Origin: Emergomyces orientalis
Lineage: Eukaryota; Ascomycota; Eurotiomycetes; Onygenales; Ajellomycetaceae
DNA: 16,689 bases
Assembly (NCBI GenBank): GCA_002110485.1
Contig: MOWL01000016.1
Coordinates: 1-16,689 of the forward strand
Direction: 5' to 3'
Under the pieces are notes generated by a model. The model searched no databases, was not told the DNA's origin, and was given only the letters and a program-made list of their open reading frames with translations. Shown here one piece after another: positions 1 through 8,434 of this stretch (positions are counted from its first letter, which is position 1; each line of letters begins with the position of its first letter). The translations under genes and the position numbers were made by a program.

Positions 1-3000
1 CGCGAATAGGCTTCTGGTTGTAGGACCAGAGACAACGGCAGCGTAAGACTTCGTATAATGGACTCCTCGCTGCTGAAGGAATCCGCGAACCACCCATCGT
101 GCGCGAAAGCGGATGGTTTCTCCCTTATTATTTAATTTGCGGTCATATACCCATTTACCCGTAAGAACATCCATATCCGGGGACCGCTCAGTAATAACAT
201 ATGTTTTCTTTTGATTGAACATATCGACCTCCTTCCTCATTGCTTCGAGCCAATGATGCCAATCAGGGCTCCGTCGAGCCTCCGCTAAGGTCGTGGGACG
301 GTCCGTAAGGGTACTAAGCACGGGTTCATCACCATTATCATTAGCATGCTCGTCAGACTCATTAAGGAGATCAACATCACTGTTTATAAGATAGGTAGGC
401 TCAATGGCCTCCTCCAGATCCCCATTGACAAGCATCTTCATGATGTGCGGCCGCTCCCTTGCCAGGCGCCGCAGGAGACAGTGCTGCCATCCATCCGCAG
501 GATTCAAAACATCGAGCTCATCCGGTATGTTATTTGGCTCATGAGGAGCCGGAAGAGCGGCATTAATGAATGACACGTCCTCCACGAGAGCTTCATCAAA
601 AACCACATCTCGTGCTATCTCCAACCTGCGTGCATCAGGGTCCCATATGCGAACTTGATGAAGGCCCTGATAACCCACAAAGATCCATTCTTTCCCATCC
701 GTTCTATCCGCAAGCTTATTAGTAACTCGCAGATCCTTCTTGTAGACCTTGCAGCCCCATCTATGCAGCCAATTCGCCGTGGGCTGCACCCCCATCCATG
801 CTTCAAAGGGGGTCAGCGGAGACCCCTCCTTGCACCCGTAAAGCTTCGTAGAGGTGGGAGACATATTGATCAACATAACGGCAGCCTGCATGGCCTCACC
901 CCATAGGTCCCTAGGCTGCCCGCTATCGAATAGCAAGCTCCTAGTTCTTTCGATTATTATGCGGTTCGCACGTTCCGCTGGACCATTTGATTGTGGGGTA
1001 TATGGCGTAGTCGTCTCATAGGCAATGCCTCGCTGTTTACAAAAAGCTTTTAATTCATCGCTCTTGAATTCTCCACCACCATCCCAGTGCAAGGAGCCCA
1101 CGCATCGCTGCGCAGTGGTCTCAATCATTGTTATAAAATCCCGTAGTTTCGCGGTTGCTTCACCCTTGGTGGCCATTAAAATGGCCCACCGATATCTCGT
1201 GGCATCGTCCGTAATACTCATCCAATAATCAGCCCCCCCATACGTGGGAACGCCATCCTCATTGAATAAGGTACGCCCACCGCCCGCAAGATCAATAAAT
1301 AATCGTGCAGCAGGCTTCACTTTTCTAATCATGGGCTCAAAAGCAGGACGAGCCATCTTAGCCTGCACGCAGGTTTTACAAAAAGGCAGAGCCTTGGAGC
1401 CTTTAATCCTCATCCCCATGCGCGGATCCGCGGCCATCTTCGCTATATCCATGTGGTTAAGATGACCCAGCTTCAAATGCCATTGCAGCATCGTGAGCTC
1501 TACTGGTTTTATATTCATTGATGGCAGAGCCAATAGCGAGTCATCCACAGCATTTACGGGCCGAAAATCACCATTAGGCATGGCGAATTGAATCAAATCT
1601 CGGATTTGCGGAGGCTTTTCAATGACATAGATATCTTTCTCATTCAAAACAGCAGTGAAGCTGACCATTCGATCGGGAGAGGTCATAATAATCGAGTGAG
1701 CTTCTCCATATGCCAATTGCTTGAACGTATAGCCCTTGCGGACTAATTTGCCAAAGCTCACGATATTTGCTTCTAATTCGGGGGCAAATCGCACACCTTC
1801 CAGGCACACATCCGCCCCATCAACCGCCAGTTCAACCGTACCAACGGCCGCAGCTGGAACAATGGTCCCATCCGCCATTTTCAATTTAACATTGGAGCTC
1901 ATTGAATGGCATTTAACAAGCTCCTTGCGTGGTGTTGCGTGAGCGCCAGACCCCGAGTCCAGAACCCACTCATCCGCAATATCATCATCACGGACGATTT
2001 CACGAGCATGGAACACCTTCTCAACCGTACTGTGTACAGGAGCAGAGCCGTCATCGGGGCTCTTGGAAGAATCCTCATTATTGGCCTTCTTCTTATCCTT
2101 CTTGGTGCCACCACGCCTTTTTCCATTAGAATAACCTGACGGACGCTTCTCTGGGTGCTTTTTCCAACAGCTCTCCTCATTATGGCCCACAATCCCGCAA
2201 TGTGAGCATTTTGGCCTGCCTGATGCAGATGGAGCAGGGCTCTCACCCGCATCATCCATACTGCTCGCATTATTTACGGGCGCCTTTGTGTTCTTTGAAG
2301 AAGAGGAACTGCCGCCAGAGGGCAATCGAAGCAGAATATCACGGCATAGACCCACAAAATCATCCTCCAGGAGAGTATCTTCACCACTCTTTTCAATATC
2401 ATCCATCCTATTTCGTATGAGATTGGCCCATCTACTGTGAATCCCCGCAAGCAATCGATCAAAGAAGACGGAATCCGGCATATAAAAATCTAATCGCTTA
2501 TATTCAGTTCGTACGGCTAAGAGACGCTCAATAAACGCACGATCCGACCCGCAAGACTCAGCCGTCATACCCAGGAACTCATTGAAAAGACGAAACCGGC
2601 GAACTACGCGGCGTTCAGCGAAGTTCTCCTCTACTATGGACCACAGCATATAGGCAGACAATTGATTCTCCTTCGGTATAGTAAAATGAGTTCTAGCCTG
2701 TGCGGAAATCGCTGACCACATATAATTACGCAGCCAGCTATTCCGCTCCCTCCAGAGCTTCGCAACGTCCTCACTGACCCCCTCAGGCGGGGCCAGCTCC
2801 TTATTTAACAAAATATCATCTGTTTCTGAATCCTTCGCCGCGAGAAGAACCTCATCCCTCCACATGGGATAGTTCATGGAGCCCAGCAGCAGAACTGGCT
2901 TTTCAAGAAGCTTAACTGTAAGTCGAAACTCCTTAATGGCCTTCAAATAAGCCGTCATATTGGCGCCTGCGAGCTCCCCCGCACCAGCACCAGCCTTAAT

Positions 3001-3312
3001 CCGCGCTGTTTCATTCTCCAACCTCGCAATCTCCAACCTCGCCCGGGTCTCAGCGCTCAAGGAGTCATCATGCTCAACCTGAGCCTCCTGGGTGGGTTCA
3101 TCGCGATCTGAGCCCGTATCCGACATATCCGACATTGGATCTTCGAAATCAGCACTTGACTCCTCCGAAGGAGCTCTTGCGGGCAATTTACGGGCTGTAA
3201 TGGGGGTTGGAAAGGGCTCGTTTTCAATATTCTCCGGCGTACGTTCCGCTCGCCTAGTCGGCTTATTTTCCCTCGTAAGATCAGGACTGTTGCCTGACCG
3301 TAAGTTCACCAT
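1..3312 (-). CDS. Ty1/copia retrotransposon Gag-Pol polyprotein, 3' part cut by window edge
   Basis: One open frame of 1104 codons reads from the ATG at 3312 to base 1 with no stop, so the break is the window edge and not a mutation. An in-frame TAG at 3327-3325 makes this the first usable ATG. Domains in order: an acidic, coiled N-terminus; a copia-type Gag (about residues 110-340); a CCHC knuckle CSHCGIVGHNEESC (369-382); an aspartic protease motif WVLDSGSG with the catalytic Asp at 452; the zinc-binding region WHLKLGH...CKTC (H612, H617, C645, C648); and the integrase catalytic core D674, D744, E780, with exactly 35 residues between the last two, the copia DD35E spacing. A GCKVY...WIFVGYQG...RDVVFDE block follows, then the reverse-transcriptase start (VYDRKLNNKG, RARWVVRGF). 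The YVDD box and RNase H lie outside the window. The frame order Gag-PR-IN-RT identifies Copia and excludes Gypsy. The element copies itself through RNA inside a Gag particle and inserts with the integrase. Confidence 0.95.
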   Translation of the reverse strand, partial: MVNLRSGNSPDLTRENKPTRRAERTPENIENEPFPTPITARKLPARAPSEESSADFEDPMSDMSDTGSDRDEPTQEAQVEHDDSLSAETRARLEIARLENETARIKAGAGAGELAGANMTAYLKAIKEFRLTVKLLEKPVLLLGSMNYPMWRDEVLLAAKDSETDDILLNKELAPPEGVSEDVAKLWRERNSWLRNYMWSAISAQARTHFTIPKENQLSAYMLWSIVEENFAERRVVRRFRLFNEFLGMTAESCGSDRAFIERLLAVRTEYKRLDFYMPDSVFFDRLLAGIHSRWANLIRNRMDDIEKSGEDTLLEDDFVGLCRDILLRLPSGGSSSSSKNTKAPVNNASSMDDAGESPAPSASGRPKCSHCGIVGHNEESCWKKHPEKRPSGYSNGKRRGGTKKDKKKANNEDSSKSPDDGSAPVHSTVEKVFHAREIVRDDDIADEWVLDSGSGAHATPRKELVKCHSMSSNVKLKMADGTIVPAAAVGTVELAVDGADVCLEGVRFAPELEANIVSFGKLVRKGYTFKQLAYGEAHSIIMTSPDRMVSFTAVLNEKDIYVIEKPPQIRDLIQFAMPNGDFRPVNAVDDSLLALPSMNIKPVELTMLQWHLKLGHLNHMDIAKMAADPRMGMRIKGSKALPFCKTCVQAKMARPAFEPMIRKVKPAARLFIDLAGGGRTLFNEDGVPTYGGADYWMSITDDATRYRWAILMATKGEATAKLRDFITMIETTAQRCVGSLHWDGGGEFKSDELKAFCKQRGIAYETTTPYTPQSNGPAERANRIIIERTRSLLFDSGQPRDLWGEAMQAAVMLINMSPTSTKLYGCKEGSPLTPFEAWMGVQPTANWLHRWGCKVYKKDLRVTNKLADRTDGKEWIFVGYQGLHQVRIWDPDARRLEIARDVVFDEALVEDVSFINAALPAPHEPNNIPDELDVLNPADGWQHCLLRRLARERPHIMKMLVNGDLEEAIEPTYLINSDVDLLNESDEHANDNGDEPVLSTLTDRPTTLAEARRSPDWHHWLEAMRKEVDMFNQKKTYVITERSPDMDVLTGKWVYDRKLNNKGETIRFRARWVVRGFLQQRGVHYTKSYAAVVSGPTTRSLFA

Positions 3313-3373
3313 GAGAGGCAAGAACTAGCTGTATAAGAGAAATAGATAGCAGTAACGCAGCGTATTAAACAGA
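3313..3373 (-). other. Untranslated leader of the copia element
   Basis: This short spacer lies between the Gag-Pol start codon and the candidate primer-binding site. It has an in-frame stop shortly before the ATG and no other coding potential. Its length fits a compact copia element. Confidence 0.45.
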
Positions 3374-3386
3374 GGGCCTCATAACC
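3374..3386 (-). promoter_or_regulatory. Candidate primer-binding site, half-tRNA type
   Basis: Read in the element's direction this is GGTTATGAGGCCC. Its GGTTATGAG part is complementary to the CUCAUAACC anticodon loop and stem of initiator methionine tRNA. Drosophila copia and yeast Ty5 prime from that same internal position with a cleaved tRNA half. One extra G interrupts the match to the usual stem, so a different tRNA is possible. The position between leader and putative LTR is right. The match is by recall of initiator tRNA sequences. Confidence 0.4.
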
Positions 3387-3488
3387 TCATAGAGTGCATC
3401 AAGCCTATCATATTGAACTACCTAACTAGCTAAAATATATATGTGTGTGTGGGGCATGTGACCCGGGTAGCCCTAGTATCACCTAACA
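3387..3488 (-). repeat. Putative 5' LTR of the copia element (about 100 bp)
   Basis: In the element's direction the segment begins TGTTAGGTGATACTAGG, a typical copia LTR start, and ends directly at the candidate primer-binding site. It contains an AT-rich, TATA-like alternating stretch with a TG/CA run (3434-3450). The inner end is uncertain: it stops either at 3387 or at the TGCA at 3395-3398. The partner LTR is beyond the left edge, so the boundaries and target-site duplication (which would begin with the bases after 3488) cannot be confirmed. Confidence 0.4.
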
Positions 3489-4186
3489 GATTTGGTGAAA
3501 TCGGTGACATACCAGCCAATCATATCATGTATATTAACCACACTTGGATCAGTGAAGCTTATCTTCCTGATCACGATCATTCCAATCTTAATTTGTGTAA
3601 GCCCTGAGACACTTAGCTATACACACACTGTCCGGCCTATCACTATAGTTACTAGTGTAAGCAAAGAGTTTCTTGGGGGATTGAATACACGCCGTGCATT
3701 CTCACTACCTCCAGGTACGGGCCTAGCTCTCAAGCCTACTTGCGACCCAGAAATACACTTTTGAGACAGTTGAGGGCATAATTCACCCACTGAGACGGGT
3801 CACGAGTCTTGTGACTGAAATTGTCTTGAGACAATTTTCACAGGACTGTAGCAGATCTAGGAGAATCTTCCTGAGCCATTCTTCATGATTCTCTGTTCAT
3901 GTATCTCGTCTACTGGGACGACCAGCCTAAGACATTCTCTCTAAGTCTACGTTCATAGAGCTGTTGATGGCACAGATCTTATCTTGTTTTGTGTCTTCTC
4001 CCTTGTAACATATTGTGTCATGGGTCACTCGGTACAGCGATTACGCCAAAATAAGACTACATTGCTCTCAAAGATTTCTCCTTATTTCACATATGGGTTT
4101 GAGATCACCGGGGCAGGCATTTAAACAGTTAACTTTTGCTATTCTTTTCGCCAACGACGTCATTCAAGGGTGCTGGATAAGCGGGT
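3489..4186. other. AT-rich intergenic DNA, no gene seen
   Basis: No frame here has coding character. The visible structures are small hairpins, the clearest being an inverted repeat at about 3817-3840 (ATTGTCT / AGACAAT around a two-base loop). The stretch could be old transposon or LTR sequence, but no family can be named. Confidence 0.4.
3817..3840. repeat. Short inverted repeat (hairpin)
   Basis: TGAAATTGTCT is followed after two bases by AGACAATTTTCA, an almost perfect palindrome with one bulged base. There is no gene end or T-run beside it to support a terminator role. Confidence 0.55.
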
Positions 4187-4189
4187 GAC

Positions 4190-4229
4190 TCAGTTGGTGA
4201 TCAGTTGGATCAGTTGGTGATCAGTGGAG
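4190..4229. repeat. Tandem repeat, 20 bp unit, two copies
   Basis: TCAGTTGGTGATCAGTTGGA is followed directly by TCAGTTGGTGATCAGTGGAG. Each unit is itself built from two TCAGTTGG sub-units. A TGACTCA (AP-1/Gcn4-type site) overlaps the left end at 4186-4192. No gene starts close by, so a regulatory role is speculative. Confidence 0.7.
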
Positions 4230-4323
4230 TCAGCAAAAAATCCTGCGGCCCACCCAAGGCCTGCCTACCTCTATGCTCATCCTAAGGGCGCATGCAGCAT
4301 GCTATTTCCTCACAAGAGGAGCT

Positions 4324-4435
4324 TGCTAGGGGGATTTCTGTAGAAGTGGCTTTCTAAGCAAATACTCTTCAGCGGATTCTGCTAGAGGAATCCCTGTAGA
4401 AGAGGCTTTCTAAGTAAATACTATTAAAAAGAATT
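4324..4435. repeat. Diverged tandem duplication, 56 bp unit, two copies
   Basis: Copies at 4324-4379 and 4380-4435 share the blocks TGCTAG, CTGTAGAAG and GGCTTTCTAAG at identical spacing. Most differences in the first half are G/A or C/T transitions, as expected from age or repeat-induced point mutation. The second half is more diverged. No coding role is apparent. Confidence 0.65.
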
Positions 4436-5085
4436 CACACAGAACAGCCCTGAATTCTCATAAAGCCTAGGAAACCTCTCTGTGTGAGGAACTGGTTCAG
4501 GGTGAGAATGACGTCATCTCTGGGCCCATCCTACCTCTGTACATACTGGCGGTCGACTATCATGCTTGGTCTAGCCTCTTTCGGCATAACGCCTTGTAAC
4601 CCTATGCCCTACTTTGTATACATCTCCAGGCCATAGGCCCGGACCAAAATCATGAGAAAATGTGGCGGTCTCTGGAACTTGCCAAGCCAGAAGCTATTCC
4701 TTGCTTACAGAGGCTCGGCAAACCTTACATCAACCTCCTCTCTGACAAGTTAATGTATTCGACTCGGAGGCGATTAACTGCCCACCATATTAACTACCCA
4801 TATATATGCCTTACTCGCGCGTTTTTCATCCTCTTCTTCCTTTTATTTTTCCATATTTCATATTATCATTATGTTATCTATTATCTACTATCACTGCTAG
4901 CATCATACTAGTCTTTTAAACCCTAACTCTATTTACCACTGAGGATTGTATATATCCCAGCGGCCTTCCCTACATATACAAGCGGAAGGCATGTATTTAT
5001 CTATTGATTATTCAGTTTATCAACTACATCCTTTATTTTATATTTTCCTTTACCAATTATTCGGTGCATTATCCACCTGCGCTGA
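4436..5085. other. AT-rich intergenic DNA, no gene seen
   Basis: The segment contains a perfect TGACGTCA palindrome (4509-4516, a CRE/ATF-type site) and pyrimidine-rich, TATA-like stretches (about 4796-4900). It could hold promoter or degraded LTR sequence. No convincing reading frame was found on either strand. Confidence 0.4.
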
Positions 5086-5589
5086 CCGGTTCCCGTTAAC
5101 CGTGCACCCCAAGCCAGAGAAATGCAAACCGTTCATTTCAATGCAGTGGAAGACGCCGTTCAGCATCCCAAGGCTACAATAAATGTGGTATTTTTATCAG
5201 CAAATAAGAATTTCCAATGACCACCCTAACAAGGCTTAGTGAGGGTGAAGAAACTTTTCCGGGTTGCACTAATAGAACAGGATGATTTAGAAGTTGAAAT
5301 TTTAAGGGAATCCAAGGTACAAAATGTTGAAGTTGTAAATCAATGGGACCTTCTTGCAGATTCTAGAGGTCTTACAAAGCAAAGGAAGGGGGATTTTGCT
5401 CAGGGGGAGATGACTCCAGCAACAGGAAGGCATGCATGGTTATTGACATCCCAGAATGACTTTGCGACACTAAACAATGACAAGGAAGGAATTCTCTTTT
5501 GTCACTTAAAGTACATAAGAGTATGGGCAAGCTCTACAGGCCGCAAGGAGAATGGTTGGTGTTATTCACCATCAGATTCTGGCATTTAG
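5086..5589 (+). pseudogene. Possible decayed coding stretch, unknown family
   Basis: One plus frame stays open from 5086 to the stop at 5587 apart from two in-frame stops, TGA at 5218-5220 and TAA at 5227-5229. An ATG lies in this frame at 5122 (MQTVHFNAVEDAV). The second part reads like ordinary soluble protein (LIEQDDLEVEILRES, QNVEVVNQWDLLADSRG). It has no ATG near its start, so it cannot be a stand-alone gene. Both stops are one C-to-T change from a sense codon (CGA, CAA). An intron does not rescue it: the good acceptor CTAAC..TTAG at 5239 with donors at 5185 or 5188 gives the wrong phase. I recognise no family. A chance open frame remains possible. Confidence 0.3.
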
Positions 5590-6274
5590 TGAAGTGTTCC
5601 TCCTCACACTATAAATATTTTGTTGCTAGTCAGCTTTCCTCTCATCAGCCTTTCCACTCATCTAATGTGGCTTGTTCTCCTCTCGCGCTTCGGTCCAACA
5701 AGTCCATCGAGACCTGGCGCGATGCCCGCATGACCTTTTCCCTGATTAGCTCATATACTCACATACGTTTACCAGGATCGTTGGAAGGTCTTGGGGAAAA
5801 TACCATGAGCAGAAGACACAAAGATTTCAGGTGTAGAGAGTGATTGAACTAGATCACAATCTGATACACCAAGGTTATAATGATTTGGAGGCTCTTCATT
5901 CTTGTATTCCTTCACGAAACCAAATCAATTATAGTCAGATTAGCTCTTCGGGAGATGGTGGAGAACAGGAAATAGATAGGTGGGCTTACTTAGTTCATCA
6001 TTATGGCTTGCAAAGCTTTCATGGCTGTCTGTGACTTTCAGGGGCATCCCAGTCGGTGGAGTGCTAAACGGCAGAGAATTGTAATCCTGAGCATCAACAC
6101 CTTTGAACAGCCGACAATCAGCCTTCATCAATTGGGGTAAAAGGTTTAAATATAAAACATGCCTAGATTCAAAAGAATCCCCTCTAGGTACATATTTCTC
6201 TTTTGGAGTTCGTCAATTATATGGCGGGCACTTGAATGGCGATAGTTGCGATTATATACGCCTAACCTCAGCTG
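5590..6274. other. Intergenic DNA, only short frames
   Basis: Short frames occur on both strands, for instance a minus-strand run at 5940-6131, but none has a start, splice sites or recognisable motif. Part of it may continue the decayed minus-strand stretch to the right. Confidence 0.35.
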
Positions 6275-6946
6275 TTAGGGATACTCCACTAATTTAATCG
6301 GCAAAGGGAGGTGAAGATAGCAATATACATGGGGCATGACGGATAGAACAGGCTCCACATTTAGGTGTCTCATTATCACACTGGGGGAGTCCATTGTCAG
6401 TAAAAGAATTTTGAAATAACAGTGAAACTTGCCTTGGATTTTCTTGACCGACAAGCAGTACATGCTAGTCTGACGCGACAGCTTTTTGTCATAAATGGCA
6501 GTAGTGTTGTCCTTCTCTCTAGACTGCGGCTTCCTGCTCTGCGCGGGACTTAACTGGGGGGATGAGATTTCAGCGTTTTCTGGTAATCAGGCGATTCCCT
6601 CTTCCTTTTCTATACGCTGGGAAATCTGGCGGTCTCTGTCAGGGAATGAAGTTCCATCTGCAGGACTCTGTTATTCAGCATTGATTGGCTGAGTTGCATC
6701 CTCATTGGTGCCCGATGATAGTCTGGCGTTACTGACTCGGGCCAGGTAGTTGGCACACGGGTCCCATACTCCAGGAGTCCCTTCCAGCACAAGCAAGCCG
6801 CGAGCGGATATCTCAGAGCTTCCGTCCTGGGTAACGTCCGGAGCCGCATATTTATCGGGTACAATGTCACCGAATGCTTCATAGAAGGGAACAAATCTGG
6901 CTTGTGATCCAAATGGAACTTCTTCATAAGAGGACTGTTCCCCTAC
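6275..6946 (-). pseudogene. Possible decayed coding stretch, unknown family
   Basis: On the minus strand one frame is open from 6946 down to 6275 except for TAA at 6673-6671 and TGA at 6589-6587; further TAA stops bound it at 6949-6947 and 6277-6275. The text looks protein-like: YEEVPFGSQARFVPFYEAFGD and GLLVLEGTPGVWDPCANYLAR in the first part, then a Ser/Pro/Gln-rich low-complexity stretch (QLSPAQSRKPQSREKDNT). Both internal stops are one C-to-T change from CAA or CGA. No domain is recognised and no splice sites bridge the stops. This fits a gene or transposon remnant inactivated by point mutation; chance is the alternative. Confidence 0.3.
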
Positions 6947-6959
6947 TTAGTGGTACATG

Positions 6960-7466
6960 GTTATAGCAGCTATGAGGGCGATGGAACAGACAAAGTGGCA
7001 AGTATATCAAGACACAGACTGAGTGTAGCATTATGAGTTCCTTCTATCTCCTTTATACCGATCTTGATTGAGAATTTGAGCTAGTCGCCTATCACATCTA
7101 CAGGATTTGTTAGCTGATGAGCTAGAGTAAGCTCGGAGAAACGGTGCCTACAAACTAAGAGAGATTCCTATGCCATTTACAGTATGCCCTCCACGCTTCC
7201 TGTTAATGTATGGCTAATGATGTTGGTGATTTGGTATCTATCCTATCGGTCCTCAAGTTGTCTGTTTGTCTGCTTGCTAGGACAGGACACGGGAATAAAT
7301 AACTGAATCTGGTGGTTTACAGTCGTTAAAGCGCGTAGAGCCATAAAATTAATGAAAAGAGTAATTTGTATCTGACAATGGTAATGTAATCCACCACCGA
7401 TATTCTCAAGCAAGACAAGCATACAAGACAACAATAAAACCCTCCATCTACTGAGCTTATATTTAT
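6960..7466. other. Intergenic DNA downstream of the minus-strand three-exon gene
   Basis: No gene is supported here. The part next to 7467 is the likely 3' untranslated region of the minus-strand gene. It includes an alternative splice acceptor (CTCAG ending at 7451) discussed among the findings. The rest is AT-rich with only short frames. Confidence 0.4.
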
Positions 7467-8434
7467 TTAGCACTGCCGTGGTTTCTTCGGCCGTAACGAT
7501 CTCCTGGGCTTCGGGGAGGGGGACCGTGCTCGCTTTCTCACCTGAGAGACATATCTTGCATGCTCATTGTTCAGCTTCTCCTTGTATAGCAGCCTCTTCT
7601 TGTATAGATTGAGCTGATCTGGAGCAATCGTCACAACAGCATCCTCCAACCACCAAATCGGCGACCACAGAAGATACTTAAAGCGCCCATCCGCAGCCGC
7701 GCGATGTAGGAGGATATGAGGGCTGCTAGTGTCTGGTTCACAGTGGCGTGCGAAAGAGTTGTTGTCTGTGGCATGGGTATCTTTCAAGGATTGGTCCTCA
7801 GAAATGTTATCTGTTAGTTCAGTGAGAGTAGTCTGCAGTGACAGTGTTCTGACATTCTTCTTGTCACTGCTAGCGCTGCCAAGAGATCCTGTATTCGTCA
7901 AGATATGCCCTCTGCAGCTCACAGTATTAGGGAAACTCACGTTCGCTTGCATTGACTGTCTCTAGCTCTGGCTCTGGTTCTGGCTGGGCGGGTCTTGTTG
8001 GGCGTGACCCCGACCGTGTCTGCGCCTGCGACCTCCCTTCCAAGTCCAGAACTACCATTGCGTCGCTGTTCCTTCCATCGCCAGTTTCGCTATCGCTCTC
8101 ACGCTTGGTATCATCTTCAAAGGGTGACATCTCTCGATCTTCAATGAGAGGCTGAGTGTCGTGTTCTTGATCTGTACTATTGTCCAGATCAATCGGGTTT
8201 TCTGGAGATGATCCAGGCTCGCAGTCAACTGATCAAGGAGAACGTGGGCGTACAAACTGGAACAGAAGTTGTTCCACAGTTGGAGAGCTTGATTCGCGTG
8301 AGCTCTGGGAATGGTAAAAGCTCGTCAAAGATTCTTGTTCAAAACACATATTAGATTTTGGATGAAATTCAAGGTTGTTTGTTGTACCTACCTGGGATCT
8401 CATGTGCCGCAGCATCTCCCCGCAGAGGTGCCAT
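7467..8434 (-). CDS. Three-exon gene for a 241-residue protein with weak chromodomain-like segment
   Basis: My gene model joins 8434-8392, 8201-7941 and 7888-7467 (726 nt, 241 residues). Intron 1 (8391-8202, 190 nt) runs GTAGGT to CTCCAG with TTGACTG as a possible branch. Intron 2 (7940-7889, 52 nt) runs GTGAGT to TACAG with TTGACG ahead of it. Both joins keep one frame, which supports the model. The ATG context is ACGATGG. The protein starts acidic (DLDNSTDQEHD, EDREMSPFEDD), has a PEPEPELE stretch, and ends very basic (RKRARSPSPKPRRSLRPKK, residues 219-237), a likely nuclear-localisation or nucleic-acid-binding tail. Residues about 158-203 (HILLHR..DGRFKYLL.W.PIWW..L..YKKRLL) recall the Y-L-V-x-W...W pattern of chromodomains in fungal proteins, but one residue is missing before the Trp, so this is only a suggestion. 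The function is unknown. The neighbouring J-protein gene is transcribed away from it. Confidence 0.6.

Noticed and set aside
1899..2270. Minus-strand frame inside the copia Gag/protease region
   Set aside because: It lies in another frame of the same strand as the 1104-codon Gag-Pol frame, which carries all the recognisable motifs; this is a shadow.
3092..3328. Plus-strand frame opposite the start of Gag
   Set aside because: It is antisense to the Gag N-terminus, has no motif, and is explained by the coding bias of the opposite strand.
3492..3764. Plus-strand 90-codon frame just outside the copia LTR
   Set aside because: It shows no domain, coding texture or splice signals, and the length is within chance.
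4509..4516. Perfect TGACGTCA (CRE/ATF site)
   Set aside because: An eight-base palindrome is expected by chance at low frequency and no gene start is nearby, so no regulatory role is claimed.
7811..7940. Longer alternative intron 2 (130 nt, acceptor CTAACAG) in the three-exon gene
   Set aside because: It keeps frame, but its branch-like sequence is too close to the acceptor. The 52 nt version also keeps frame and retains good coding sequence.
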